A DNA stretch of 64,000 nucleotides. Source: Alphaproteobacteria bacterium (GTDB lineage: Bacteria > Pseudomonadota > Alphaproteobacteria > Caulobacterales > Hyphomonadaceae). The stretch is taken from the NCBI GenBank assembly GCA_009909065.1, contig JAAANZ010000095.1, positions 19,959 to 83,958 of the forward strand, written 5' to 3'. How positions within the stretch are numbered: the stretch's first letter is position 1; each line of letters begins with the position of its first letter. The notes below the pieces were generated by a model. That model saw nothing but the letters and a program-made list of their open reading frames with translations, was not told the origin of the DNA and searched no databases. Position numbers and translations under genes: made by a program. Below, one piece after another: positions 7,892 to 17,033 of this stretch.

Positions 7892-9169
7892 ATGACGACC
7901 ACCAACACCGCGCAGGCCGAGGCGCCGGATGCCCATGCTGGAGACTACCGCCAGGTGCGTGACACCACAAAGCAACTCGCCGAGGGCTTGTCCGACGGCG
8001 ATGCGACGGTCCAGTCGATGCCCGATGCCAGTCCGGCCAAGTGGCACCTGGCCCATACAAGCTGGTTTTTCGAGACCTTCCTGCTCCGCCCGCACCTTCC
8101 GGGCTATAACGTCTTCGACGAGACCTATGCCTATCTGTTCAATTCCTATTATGAAGGCGCCGGCGAGCGTCATGACCGCCCCCGGCGCGGCCTGATTACC
8201 CAGCCTTCGCTCGACGAGGTGATGGTCTATCGCGGGCATGTCGATGCGGCGATGGAAGAGCTGCTTGCGGCGGGCGCGACGCGCAAGCTTGAGGAGCTCA
8301 CCCGGCTGGGCCTGCACCATGAGCAACAGCATCAGGAATTGTTCCTGACCGATATCCTGCACCTTTTCGCGCAGAACCCCCTGAAGCCGGCTTTCCGCGA
8401 TCCGCGCCCGCTGGCCCTGAACGCGGCCGCAGATGAGGTGCCGGACTGGTTCGACTATCCCGGCGGCATTGTCGAGATCGGCCATGATGGCGGCGGCTTC
8501 GCCTTCGACTGCGAGACCCCGCGCCACGAGGTTCTGCTGCGCCCGTTCCGGCTGGCCAGCCGGGCGGTCACGAATGCCGAATGGATCGCCTTCATCGAGG
8601 ACGGGGGCTACGAAAACGCGTCCCTGTGGCTGTCCGACGGTATCGCGGCAGTGCGCGAACAAGGCTGGTCGGCGCCACTTTACTGGCACAAGCAAGACGG
8701 CCAGTACTGGTCGATGACGCTGCGCGGCGATCAGCCTGTCGATCCGCACGCGCCGGTCTGCCATGTCAGTTACTACGAGGCCGAAGCCTTCGCTGCCTGG
8801 GCCGGCAAACGCCTGCCGACAGAGGCCGAGTGGGAATTCGCCGCGGCAAGCCGCCCGGTCTCGGGCAATTTTGCCGGATCGGGCCGCTTGCGGCCCTCGC
8901 CCCAGACGGTCGATGGCGCCGCGGGGCCGGCCGGCCTGTTCGGCGATGTCTGGGAATGGACCGGCAGTGCGTTCCTGCCCTATCCCGGCTTCCAGCCCCT
9001 CGGAGGCACGGTCGGGGAATATAATGGCAAATTCATGAGCGGTCAGATGGTCCTGCGGGGCGGCAGCTGCGCCACGCCCGACGGTCATGTGCGCGCCAGC
9101 TACCGGAATTTCTTCCCGCCGGACACGCGCTGGCAGTTCTGCGGCCTCCGGCTGGCGGAAGACGCCTGA
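7892..9169 (+). CDS. egtB: Ergothioneine biosynthesis sulfoxide synthase EgtB
   Basis: The protein is about 425 residues. The N-terminal DinB-like four-helix domain carries the iron site: HLAHTSW (His52/His55) and the HX3HXE motif at His143/His147/Glu149. The C-terminal half is an FGE/sulfatase-modifying-factor domain ([34 protein letters not shown]). EgtB couples trimethylhistidine to a thiol with oxygen to give the sulfoxide precursor of ergothioneine. I chose the start at 7892 because GGAGG lies five bases upstream; an ATG at 7880 would put that site inside the gene. It overlaps egtD by one base. No egtA or egtC was seen, so the thiol donor may be free cysteine. Confidence 0.95.
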   Translation: MTTTNTAQAEAPDAHAGDYRQVRDTTKQLAEGLSDGDATVQSMPDASPAKWHLAHTSWFFETFLLRPHLPGYNVFDETYAYLFNSYYEGAGERHDRPRRGLITQPSLDEVMVYRGHVDAAMEELLAAGATRKLEELTRLGLHHEQQHQELFLTDILHLFAQNPLKPAFRDPRPLALNAAADEVPDWFDYPGGIVEIGHDGGGFAFDCETPRHEVLLRPFRLASRAVTNAEWIAFIEDGGYENASLWLSDGIAAVREQGWSAPLYWHKQDGQYWSMTLRGDQPVDPHAPVCHVSYYEAEAFAAWAGKRLPTEAEWEFAAASRPVSGNFAGSGRLRPSPQTVDGAAGPAGLFGDVWEWTGSAFLPYPGFQPLGGTVGEYNGKFMSGQMVLRGGSCATPDGHVRASYRNFFPPDTRWQFCGLRLAEDA

Positions 9170-10113
9170 TGGGGCATGATTTTCTGCAGACCGCCGACCC
9201 GGCCTTCATCGAGAATGTGCGCACGGGCCTGGCACAGGCGCCGAAAGTGCTGTCATCGCGCTGGCTCTATGACGAGGCCGGATCCCGGCTTTTCGAGGAA
9301 ATCACGCAGCTTCCCGAATACTATCCCACGCGCACCGAGACGGCGATCTTCAGGACACATGCCGGCGAGATGGCCGCGGCTGCCGGGCCGCGTGCCGTGC
9401 TTGTCGAGTATGGCGCCGGCGCGGCGGTAAAGACGCGGATCCTGCTGGACGCCCTTGAGGCGCCCTGCGCCTATGCCCCGCTCGATATTTCCGGAGAATT
9501 TCTCGAAACGGCCGCCGACGGGCTGCGCGCCGATTATCCCGGGCTGGAGATATTTCCCGTGACCGCGGACTTCATGACACCGACCGATCTTTCGAGCCTG
9601 CCCGACTGCGGCGGACGTCAGGTCGGTTTTTTCCCGGGCTCGACGATTGGCAATCTCACCAATGACCAGATCGTCACCTTCCTGTCCGAGGCGCACCGCG
9701 CGCTGGGCGATGATGCGCGCTTCCTGCTGGGGGCCGATCTTCGCAAGTCGCCGGACATACTGGTGCCGGCCTATGACGATTCCAGCGGGGTGACCGCCGC
9801 GTTCAACCTCAATCTCCTGCGGCGCATCAATCGCGAGCTGGGCGGCGATTTCGACCTTTCGGCCTTTGCCCACGAGGCGCGCTGGAACGAGGCCGAAAGC
9901 CGGATCGAGATGCACCTCGTCAGCCTTTGCGACCAGGTGGCGCAAGCGGCCGGACAGCGTTTCGTCTTCAGGGCCGGAGAGACGATCCGCACGGAGATCT
10001 CGCGCAAGTTCGAGGCGCCCGCGCTGGATGCGCTTGCGAATGAAAGCGGCTGGCAGGTGCAGCGCACATGGCAGGATGAGGCGGGATTTTTCTGCGTGGC
10101 GCTGCTCTCCTGA
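9169..10113 (+). CDS. egtD: L-histidine N-alpha-methyltransferase EgtD
   Basis: The 314-residue SAM-dependent methyltransferase shows the EgtD hallmarks SSRWLYDEAGS, TRTETAIF, VEYGAGAAVKT, PLDISGEFL and FFPGSTIGN. EgtD trimethylates histidine to hercynine, the first step to ergothioneine, a cytoplasmic redox protectant. Its start codon overlaps the egtB stop (TGATG), so the two are translationally coupled. The pair is the minimal pathway; the C-S lyase step (EgtE) must be done by a gene elsewhere. Confidence 0.95.
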   Translation: MGHDFLQTADPAFIENVRTGLAQAPKVLSSRWLYDEAGSRLFEEITQLPEYYPTRTETAIFRTHAGEMAAAAGPRAVLVEYGAGAAVKTRILLDALEAPCAYAPLDISGEFLETAADGLRADYPGLEIFPVTADFMTPTDLSSLPDCGGRQVGFFPGSTIGNLTNDQIVTFLSEAHRALGDDARFLLGADLRKSPDILVPAYDDSSGVTAAFNLNLLRRINRELGGDFDLSAFAHEARWNEAESRIEMHLVSLCDQVAQAAGQRFVFRAGETIRTEISRKFEAPALDALANESGWQVQRTWQDEAGFFCVALLS

Positions 10114-10125
10114 CATTCGCCCACG

Positions 10126-10156
10126 TTGACAGGAGGCGGGCTTCTGGTCCTTAACT
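10126..10156 (+). promoter_or_regulatory. Candidate promoter of the RyR/muramidase/protease operon
   Basis: A perfect TTGACA (10126-10131) is followed after 19 bases by TTAACT (10151-10156), 38 bases before the start codon at 10194. The spacer is longer than ideal. A small inverted repeat (CCTTA at 10149, TAAGG at 10162) overlaps the -10 and could be an operator. Confidence 0.4.
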
Positions 10157-10193
10157 TTCCGGTAAGGGGGCAGAACCGGACGGGGACCGGATC

Positions 10194-12236
10194 ATGGCGA
10201 CAAGGAGCAATAGTCAGTCCCGCCCCGGGGCCTCACGGCGCCGGAGCGGTGCTTTGGGCAAGGTAAGGGATGTGCCGATCGGCGTTCTGGTCGGGCTTGG
10301 GATATTCGCCATTCTTCTCGCGCTCGCCGGCTGGCTCGTGGTGCTTGGCCCACAGGAAACCGGCCTTGGCCGGGTCGAGGAGGCGCTTTACCGCGCCATA
10401 TCGGTCAACACGCTGTCGGAAATCTATTCCCGGCCCATAAGCGTCCAGGCCGATAACCCGCCGCCACCGGCTTACGGTATCGTTTTGCTCATGACGGCCC
10501 GCTGGGTGGGCGTTGTGGTCTTTTTCCTGACACTGGCCACGGTGGTGTTACGCCTTTTCTCGCAGAATCTTCTGACCTGGCGCGCACGGACCCGGTTCAG
10601 CCATCATATCGTCATCATCGGCGATCGTGAATTTGCCCGCCGGACGGCCGAGGAGGCCGTGCACAAGGGGCTTGAAGTGGTCCATTTCACGCCGGGTGGC
10701 CAGGAACTGGTGCGCGACGGCATCCTGACGCTCGACAGCGATATGGGCCTTTCGGAAATGCTGCGCCTGTCAGCGGCCCACAGGGCGCGCTCGGTCGTCT
10801 TTGCCCTTGAAGACAATGCCGAGAGCGCCAGCCTTGCTCGCCAGGTTTTCGACATGCCGGGTTTTTCCGCGGCTGCCGAACGCGCCCTCGGCCCGCACCT
10901 GTTCGTCTTCGTTGATGATGACTGGTTCGAACACCGCGAGGAGCTCAATTACGCCTTCCACAAGCTCGGCGATGTCGGTGATGTGGCCAATGACGGGCGA
11001 CCTGACAGCGTGGTCGAGATTATTTCCGAAAGCCGCTGCGCCGCGCGCGCCGTATTGGGCGCGCATCCGCTTTTCACGCTTCAGGAAGGCGGCCTACAGC
11101 ACACGCTGCTGGTCGGTTTCGGGGCCATGGGCGAGGCGTTGCTGACGGAGATCTGCGAGACACAGCGCGTCGATCCCGATCGCAGGCAGCATATCACGGT
11201 AATCGACCCTGACCCGGCGAGCTGGGAGCGGTTCGAGCGTCGCTGCCCGTATTGGCGCAGCGTTTTCGACGGAGAATTCCTCCCCCGCCGGCTCGACGGA
11301 CTGGGGGAGGATGTCGGGCCGTTTCTCGATCGCCTGCGCGCGGCGCCGCTCACCGCGGCCTTCGTGGCGACCGGCGAGAGGGAAAATTCGACCATGAATG
11401 CTGCGCGCCTGAAACAGATCCTCGACAAGCATGCCGATGAGGGACGCCTGCCGGAAAGGGATCTGTGCTTTCCCATCTTTACCTGTGAGCGCGGCGGGGC
11501 CGGCGGCGCCGCGCTGCCGGCCCACAGGCAGGTGGAAGCGCTCGCCGGCGGCAGCGTGATGGAACGCCTGGCGATCATCCCCTTCGGCTCCTGGCGGGAA
11601 GTCGTGTCCGCCTCGCGCGTCCTGGAGGAAAAGCCCGATAGCGCCGCCTTCCTCATCCACTCGGTGCATAACGCGCTCTACAGTGATGATAAGCCCACGA
11701 ACTGGAGCTGCGTGCCCGAGGTCAATAGATACTCCAGCCGCTCGGCCGCCAATTTCGTGCCTGCCCTCATCCATGCGGCGGGCTATGACCTCGGCGCCTG
11801 GCTGGCCGAAAGCGCGCCTGAACCGCCGAGCGTGAACCATCTTCCCCGGATCGCGCCGGGCCATGTGCTGGCCGAGGGCGCAAGCGAACTGGTCTATCTC
11901 GCGCGCCTGGAGCATGCCCGCTGGTGCGCCGAGCGCTGGCTTCGCGGTTTCCGTTTCGACACGGTCAAGGACAAGGAACGCAAGCGTCATCCCGACCTCG
12001 TGGCCTTCGAGGCGCTGCCCGACCGCGCGCGCACCTACAATATCCGCTATATCGCGGAGCTTTCCAGCTGGCTGCTGCCTCAGGCGGGCGGCGCGCTTGC
12101 CGGTCCGCGGAAAGGCGCCCGGCGGATCATCATGAGGCCGAGCGACATGGGCCGGATGGCCGCGGCCGACCTGCCCGTTCGCGATCATGACGCTGATCGT
12201 GTCATCGATACCGAAAAGGACATGGAAGATGCCTGA
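10194..12236 (+). CDS. Two-TM, RCK/TrkA-N-like membrane protein with C-terminal RyR domain
   Basis: The product is 680 residues. Residues ~28-51 and ~94-120 are membrane helices. Two Rossmann-like units follow: one from ~137 (HHIVIIGDREFA, with a degenerate glycine motif) and one from ~303 (LLVGFGAMGEA, a proper GxGxxG, followed by ITVIDPDP). The layout resembles ligand-gated RCK channels, but no TVGYG selectivity filter is present between the helices. Residues ~566-625 form a RyR domain (LEHARWCAERW, then KDKERKRHPDLVAFEALP). RyR domains are small ligand-binding helical modules known from ryanodine receptors and, in prokaryotes, from putative conflict or signalling systems. The gene leads an operon and overlaps the next gene by eight bases. 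I infer a membrane sensor; ligand and ion flow are unknown. Confidence 0.85.
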   Translation: MATRSNSQSRPGASRRRSGALGKVRDVPIGVLVGLGIFAILLALAGWLVVLGPQETGLGRVEEALYRAISVNTLSEIYSRPISVQADNPPPPAYGIVLLMTARWVGVVVFFLTLATVVLRLFSQNLLTWRARTRFSHHIVIIGDREFARRTAEEAVHKGLEVVHFTPGGQELVRDGILTLDSDMGLSEMLRLSAAHRARSVVFALEDNAESASLARQVFDMPGFSAAAERALGPHLFVFVDDDWFEHREELNYAFHKLGDVGDVANDGRPDSVVEIISESRCAARAVLGAHPLFTLQEGGLQHTLLVGFGAMGEALLTEICETQRVDPDRRQHITVIDPDPASWERFERRCPYWRSVFDGEFLPRRLDGLGEDVGPFLDRLRAAPLTAAFVATGERENSTMNAARLKQILDKHADEGRLPERDLCFPIFTCERGGAGGAALPAHRQVEALAGGSVMERLAIIPFGSWREVVSASRVLEEKPDSAAFLIHSVHNALYSDDKPTNWSCVPEVNRYSSRSAANFVPALIHAAGYDLGAWLAESAPEPPSVNHLPRIAPGHVLAEGASELVYLARLEHARWCAERWLRGFRFDTVKDKERKRHPDLVAFEALPDRARTYNIRYIAELSSWLLPQAGGALAGPRKGARRIIMRPSDMGRMAAADLPVRDHDADRVIDTEKDMEDA

Positions 12237-13995
12237 CAAAGCGGCGCGGATCCCGGGTGAGGACGCCAGCCTTGTCCGCCTTGACGGCACGGATGCCCCG
12301 GTCTTCACGCCCGGCGAGACCTATATATCGATCGTGATCCGGCGGATCAGCCTGAAACACGGGCGCGGCGGGCTGCGCAAATACGGGCCTTATGTCTATG
12401 GCGTCCTTGGACAGACCAGTTTCGACGAGCCCATCGAGCTGGCCGGCGTTTTTTCGCCGGCCCGTGAAGAGGATATTTTCGCGGGCGCCTCGCTCGTGCC
12501 CGGCTCACAGGTCGGCGCGCCGGTCGGCCAGGTCGAGGTCCGGCCCGGCCTTGGCCCGATGCAGGCCGAGAGCTTTCGCCGACTCGACCCGATGGTCCTG
12601 GTCGATCGCCAGCTTACCCCGCGCATGGTCTATCACGGGGCCGGCCCGATCGAGATCGGCTTCGGCGCGGTGCAGCAAAAGGACCCGCTCGCCGATACGC
12701 TCGGCCTGATCGAGGAAGTCGTCAAGTCACCGGTGGCGCAGTTCGTTTCGGCCATCGTGCCGCCCCTCGGCGCGCTAGCGGGCGCGGATCTCACCGGCAC
12801 GGTGCGCCGGCTTTTCGGGCGCCTGGAACATGAAAAGGGCACTGAAAGGCTCGCGGTGATCTCCACGAACCTTTCGGAACTCATGGGTGGGGACGGACAG
12901 CTGCATGCCGGCACATATGCCCTGATCGCCGGGCGGGGACAGGCAGCCGGCCTGCAGTTCGACGAAAAGCGCAAGACGATTGTCGATGCCCAGGGCCGGG
13001 AGTTTGTCGATGCGCCCTATGTGGCCTTCGACCTGCAATGTGAAACCACACGCCCGGACTGGGGCAGTGTGCCGGATGTCAATTCCGCCTGGCGCGCGCT
13101 GGAGGCCGAGGCGACGGACGGCGATCCGGCGCAGGCGCTGGAGGCGTTCCGCCGCGCGGTCTATCTCTCGCCCGACCTGGTGCCGGAGGATGGCCGGCGA
13201 CTTCAAAAGGCCGCCCGGCGCAAGATCTCGCCCCTGCTCAGCGGCGCGGAATTCTTCCATATCCCGAAGCTCGGGCGTATCGGCGAGGCGCTCAAATCGA
13301 CCTATGACGAGGTGATGGCCAGCGAAGTGGGCCGCGCGCGCGACGAATGGGACCGTTTTCATCGCTGCCATGAGGTCATGCGGATCAATGAAGGCGGTTA
13401 TGTCGATCATCCCGACGATCCCGGCGGGGCGACGAACAAGGGCGTGACGCAGCGCACTTATGAGGCCTGGCGGCGGCGCCAGGGCCTGCCGGCGCGCCAT
13501 GTGCGCGATATCAGCGAGCCCGAAGTGCTTCAGATCTATTTCGAGGGCTATTGGCGGGCGGGCCATTGCCATCGCATGCCGGGCGATGCCGCCGCGCTCG
13601 TCCTGTTCGATGCCTGCGTCAATCACGGGCTGAGGCCGGCGATGAAATTCATCCAGCGCGGGGCCGGCCTGCCGCCGCGCGAGGTCGACGGGCTGTTCGG
13701 TCCGCGCACCCTGCGCGCGGTCCAGTCGAGCGATCCGACCCTTCTGATTCAGCGTGCGCTCGATGCGCGCTGGCACTTTTTCGAAAAGATCATGCGGCGC
13801 AATCCGCGGCTGGAGAGTTTCCGCGGCGGCTGGCGCGCCCGGGTGGACCGGATGCGCGGTGTCGCCCGCAGTTGGCTGACCGGCCAGGAAAGTGCGGTGG
13901 CGCCGCTTCCCGTGCTGAAACCGGAAGGGATCACGCCGCCGGTGCTCAGGGGGATTTCCGGAGCCAGCGCCGCAGCGGGGGAGCCAGGCGAATGA
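12229..13995 (+). CDS. Unknown N-terminal domain fused to GH108 muramidase and peptidoglycan-binding region
   Basis: The protein is 588 residues. About residues 1-370 match nothing I recognise. They contain beta-rich stretches, a hydrophobic segment around 165-195 (VAQFVSAIVPPLGALAG) and a helical part. Residues ~378-470 are a GH108 lysozyme-like domain with the catalytic glutamate in EGGY (Glu388) and the DPDDPGGATNKGVT-like core. Residues ~470-555 fit the peptidoglycan-binding domain that accompanies GH108 (REVDGLFGPRTLRAVQ). GH108 enzymes cut peptidoglycan in phage endolysins and secretion-associated proteins. There is no signal peptide, so access to the wall needs a partner or lysis. I chose the start MPDKAARI at 12229 (AAAAGGA upstream). 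The stop overlaps the next start (ATGA). Confidence 0.8.
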   Translation: MPDKAARIPGEDASLVRLDGTDAPVFTPGETYISIVIRRISLKHGRGGLRKYGPYVYGVLGQTSFDEPIELAGVFSPAREEDIFAGASLVPGSQVGAPVGQVEVRPGLGPMQAESFRRLDPMVLVDRQLTPRMVYHGAGPIEIGFGAVQQKDPLADTLGLIEEVVKSPVAQFVSAIVPPLGALAGADLTGTVRRLFGRLEHEKGTERLAVISTNLSELMGGDGQLHAGTYALIAGRGQAAGLQFDEKRKTIVDAQGREFVDAPYVAFDLQCETTRPDWGSVPDVNSAWRALEAEATDGDPAQALEAFRRAVYLSPDLVPEDGRRLQKAARRKISPLLSGAEFFHIPKLGRIGEALKSTYDEVMASEVGRARDEWDRFHRCHEVMRINEGGYVDHPDDPGGATNKGVTQRTYEAWRRRQGLPARHVRDISEPEVLQIYFEGYWRAGHCHRMPGDAAALVLFDACVNHGLRPAMKFIQRGAGLPPREVDGLFGPRTLRAVQSSDPTLLIQRALDARWHFFEKIMRRNPRLESFRGGWRARVDRMRGVARSWLTGQESAVAPLPVLKPEGITPPVLRGISGASAAAGEPGE

Positions 13996-16900
13996 CTATC
14001 GACACCATGATCGACCCGGCCGAGGAGCGTCGTGAATTCGAAGCGGCGCGCAGCGCTGTCATGATGCTCGGGCGCGAGCAGTCTCGGCTGGATTCCATCG
14101 AGACCGTGGCGCGGCTGGTCAGCGAGGCCGACGATCTCGGAGCGGAGGGCGCCGAGGAACTCTTCAATATTGCCAAGGCCCTGCAGAAGCGCCGGGCTTT
14201 CGCCCTCTTGCTGGTCCTGTGCCTGCTCGCGCGCCAGTCGGGGCTGGGCTCGGCGAAGCTCCGGCAGCGCGAAGTCCAGGCGCTGATCGAGCTGGGCCGG
14301 CTTGAGGAGGCGGTGCGCGCGGCGCGCGCACTTGCCGGGGCCACGGCGTCGGCTGCACCGGACGACCCTCAAGCGAAAGAGGATTACGAGCTCTGGGAGG
14401 CGGCCAATGGAAATATCGGGCGGGCCTACAAGCAGGCCTATGTCAATGCGAGCCGGTCGCCGGACGCGCCGCCCCGACCGGATCCGCAGGATTTGAAAGC
14501 CGCGTTCGATACGTATTTCAGCGTCTGGGAACGCAACCCCGGCCCCTCGACCACTTACCATGCCATCAATGCGGCCGCGCTGATGATGCGAGGCGTGCGC
14601 GATGAGGCCCTTGGCCGTCCGGGCGACTTTTCCTGGGTCGACCGCGAGAAGGCGCGCGAGCTGGCCGAGGCGATATTGCGCATCCATGAGGAGGATCTGC
14701 GCGGCGCTCTCTCGCCGGGCGGGGGTGGCGGCACCGATGTCTGGACACTGGCCACCTGCGGGGAGGCTTATCTCGTCCTCGACCTGATGGACGATGCGGC
14801 GCTGTGCTACGGCGCCTATGCCGGGCTCAGCACGGCGGATGCGTTCGAAATCGGCTCGTCATTGCGCCAGTTGCAGGAGGTCTGGCAGTTCGAGGGCGGC
14901 AACCAGGATGCCGGCGGCAGGTTGGTGCGCCTCCTGAAGACGGCGCTGATAAATCTCCAGACAGCCTCGGGCGGCCCGCCTGCCAATGACATCCAGACCG
15001 ACAGCGTCGTTCTCAGCCCGACCGAGGCCGGATTGATCCAGCGCGAGCTGGAGGAAAGATCCGGCGCGGAGGCCGACGGGCCGGATGGCTATGAGGCCTA
15101 TTTCGACAAGCGCGGCTCCACGCGCACCGAAGGCCGCATGATGGATATTCAGCGGATCAGCGGGGCCTTGCGCCGCGCGCAGAGTATCTGTGCGATCGAA
15201 GCGCTCTGCGACGGCGAATGGCAGCGCATGGGAACCGGTTTCCTGGTGCGTGGCGAGGCGCTGCACGCGGCCTGGGCCGGTGAGACGCTGATTGTCAGCA
15301 ACCATCATGTCGTCAGCCAGATGGATGGGGCCCTGTCGAGTTCCTATCGGCGCTGCCGTGCGAATTTCATCGAGTATGACCCCGTGATGCAGGCGGAAAG
15401 GGAGTCTCCGGTCCTGTTCGAGGGCGTGCTCTGGCGATCGGGCGAGCGCGCTCATGACGTGGCGGTGATCAGGCCGCGCACGGCCCTGCCAAGGGCGGCC
15501 CTGCCGCTGGAGCCTCATGACGTGTCACCCTATTTGCCACCGCGCCCGCATCTCGGCATGGATGGCACGAACATGCATGTCGTGATTCTCGGCTTTCCCG
15601 GCGGGGGCGATCTCAGCTTTTCCTATGGTGACGAATTGCTGCTCGACCATGACGCCTGCGATCCGGGCGTTGCCCCCGACCCCGACCGGACGCCGCAGGG
15701 CCGGCCGGTGCGCCTGCATTACCGCACGCCGAGCCAGCCGGGCAGCTCGGGCAGTCCCGTCTTCCGGGCCGGCGACTGGAGCCTTGTCGGCGTTCACCAT
15801 CGCGGCCAGCCCGATTGCCGCCGGCTGGCTCCGCGGGACGGCACGTATGAGGCGAATGAAGGCATCTGGCTGCCCTCGATCATTGCCGCGATCGGCAAGG
15901 CCAGCCTGACCGCCGGTGAGGGCGCGCCGACACAGGCCGATCCGCAATCGCCGGATGACACGCCTCAGGCCCCCTCGCCGCAGGGTGAATGGCTCACGCT
16001 GCCGGCCTCCGCCTATGGAGCCGTGCAGGGGGTTTTCTCTGATGGCGCCGCGACGCAGGCGCCGCAGGCGGATGAGCATCGCGGGGCGCCGGCCGGGGGC
16101 AATATGGTCTTCGGGCGCAGGATCGGCCCGCCGCCGGAACCGGCCGCGCCCCCCGCCCCGGCCATGCCTTCGAAACTGGAGATTCCCGGCCGCGCGGTTG
16201 TCATGCCCCAGGACTCCCCGGAAATCTTTCATCGCCACTTGCGGACCGGGAAATTCCATGGCGACCTGGAGACGTTTCGCCTCAAGACTCAGGGTTTCGA
16301 AACCGTCATAGGGGACGACAACCGCACCCAGATCCATGAAACGGCCAGCGATCCCTTCCGGATGATCTGCTCGCTGACGGTTCACTGGGCGAACATGGCG
16401 CCGACGGCGGGGACGGGTTTCCTGATCGGCCAGCGCATTCTCCTGACAGCCGGCCATTGCGTGTTGCCGGGGCCGGGCTATCCCGACCCGACAGCGATCG
16501 AGATCCGTCCCGGTCGGGCCGGGCCGCGAGAGCCTTTCGCCGAAGATCTCGGCCTCGTGCATGCCGAGCGGATCTCGCTGCACGCAAACTGGTCGAATGG
16601 CTTCGATCCGCGCTTCGATGTGGGTGCGATTCACCTGAACACGGCCATCGGCGAGGCCCTTGGCTGGTTCCGGGTCGGTGTGCGCAGCCCTGATGAATTG
16701 CGCCGGCGCTGGGCTCATGTGACGGGATATCCCGGCGACAAGATCACGCCGCTGGCCTCGGGCGAGGAGCTGTATGCCGCCGAACAGTGGCACCATGCCA
16801 CGCCCATAAGCGAGGTCCATGACGGGCGTGTGTACTATCCGGCCGACACGTTTGCCGGCCAGAGCGGGGCGCCCGTCTATATCCTGGAGGAAGACGGACG

Positions 16901-17033
16901 CCCGACTGTTGTCGGTGTCCACGCATACGGGACGGGACCAAATGCTGGCCAGCTCGCCATGGAAAACAATTCGGCGGCCTGGATCGATCCGGCTATGTTG
17001 CAGGTCATTTCCGACTGGAGGAGCATTGCATGA
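13992..17033 (+). CDS. TPR-S-like region fused to two trypsin-like serine protease domains
   Basis: The product is 1013 residues. Residues ~1-340 are helical and resemble the TPR-S/DUF4071 module (GNIGRAYKQAYVNAS, then TTYHAINAAALMM, similar to the animal ASK1 N-terminal region). Residues ~400-640 are a trypsin-like protease with an apparent complete triad: His439 in SNHHVV, Asp489 in HDVAVI, Ser586 in PGSSGSPV. A low-complexity proline/alanine linker (~640-730) leads to a second protease with His822 in TAGHCV, Asp876 in FDVGAI and Ser958 in GQSGAPV. No signal peptide is visible, so it is probably cytoplasmic. It is coupled to both neighbours by four-base ATGA overlaps. TPR-S plus trypsin fusions are known from predicted prokaryotic conflict systems; targets are unknown. 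The large frame beginning at 13551 is an out-of-frame extension and is rejected. Confidence 0.85.
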   Translation: MTIDTMIDPAEERREFEAARSAVMMLGREQSRLDSIETVARLVSEADDLGAEGAEELFNIAKALQKRRAFALLLVLCLLARQSGLGSAKLRQREVQALIELGRLEEAVRAARALAGATASAAPDDPQAKEDYELWEAANGNIGRAYKQAYVNASRSPDAPPRPDPQDLKAAFDTYFSVWERNPGPSTTYHAINAAALMMRGVRDEALGRPGDFSWVDREKARELAEAILRIHEEDLRGALSPGGGGGTDVWTLATCGEAYLVLDLMDDAALCYGAYAGLSTADAFEIGSSLRQLQEVWQFEGGNQDAGGRLVRLLKTALINLQTASGGPPANDIQTDSVVLSPTEAGLIQRELEERSGAEADGPDGYEAYFDKRGSTRTEGRMMDIQRISGALRRAQSICAIEALCDGEWQRMGTGFLVRGEALHAAWAGETLIVSNHHVVSQMDGALSSSYRRCRANFIEYDPVMQAERESPVLFEGVLWRSGERAHDVAVIRPRTALPRAALPLEPHDVSPYLPPRPHLGMDGTNMHVVILGFPGGGDLSFSYGDELLLDHDACDPGVAPDPDRTPQGRPVRLHYRTPSQPGSSGSPVFRAGDWSLVGVHHRGQPDCRRLAPRDGTYEANEGIWLPSIIAAIGKASLTAGEGAPTQADPQSPDDTPQAPSPQGEWLTLPASAYGAVQGVFSDGAATQAPQADEHRGAPAGGNMVFGRRIGPPPEPAAPPAPAMPSKLEIPGRAVVMPQDSPEIFHRHLRTGKFHGDLETFRLKTQGFETVIGDDNRTQIHETASDPFRMICSLTVHWANMAPTAGTGFLIGQRILLTAGHCVLPGPGYPDPTAIEIRPGRAGPREPFAEDLGLVHAERISLHANWSNGFDPRFDVGAIHLNTAIGEALGWFRVGVRSPDELRRRWAHVTGYPGDKITPLASGEELYAAEQWHHATPISEVHDGRVYYPADTFAGQSGAPVYILEEDGRPTVVGVHAYGTGPNAGQLAMENNSAAWIDPAMLQVISDWRSIA

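Noticed and set aside
13551..13991. Upstream part of the long frame that ends with the protease gene
   Set aside because: It lies inside the GH108 coding sequence in another frame; the ATGA at 13992 with GGGGGAG upstream is the better start.
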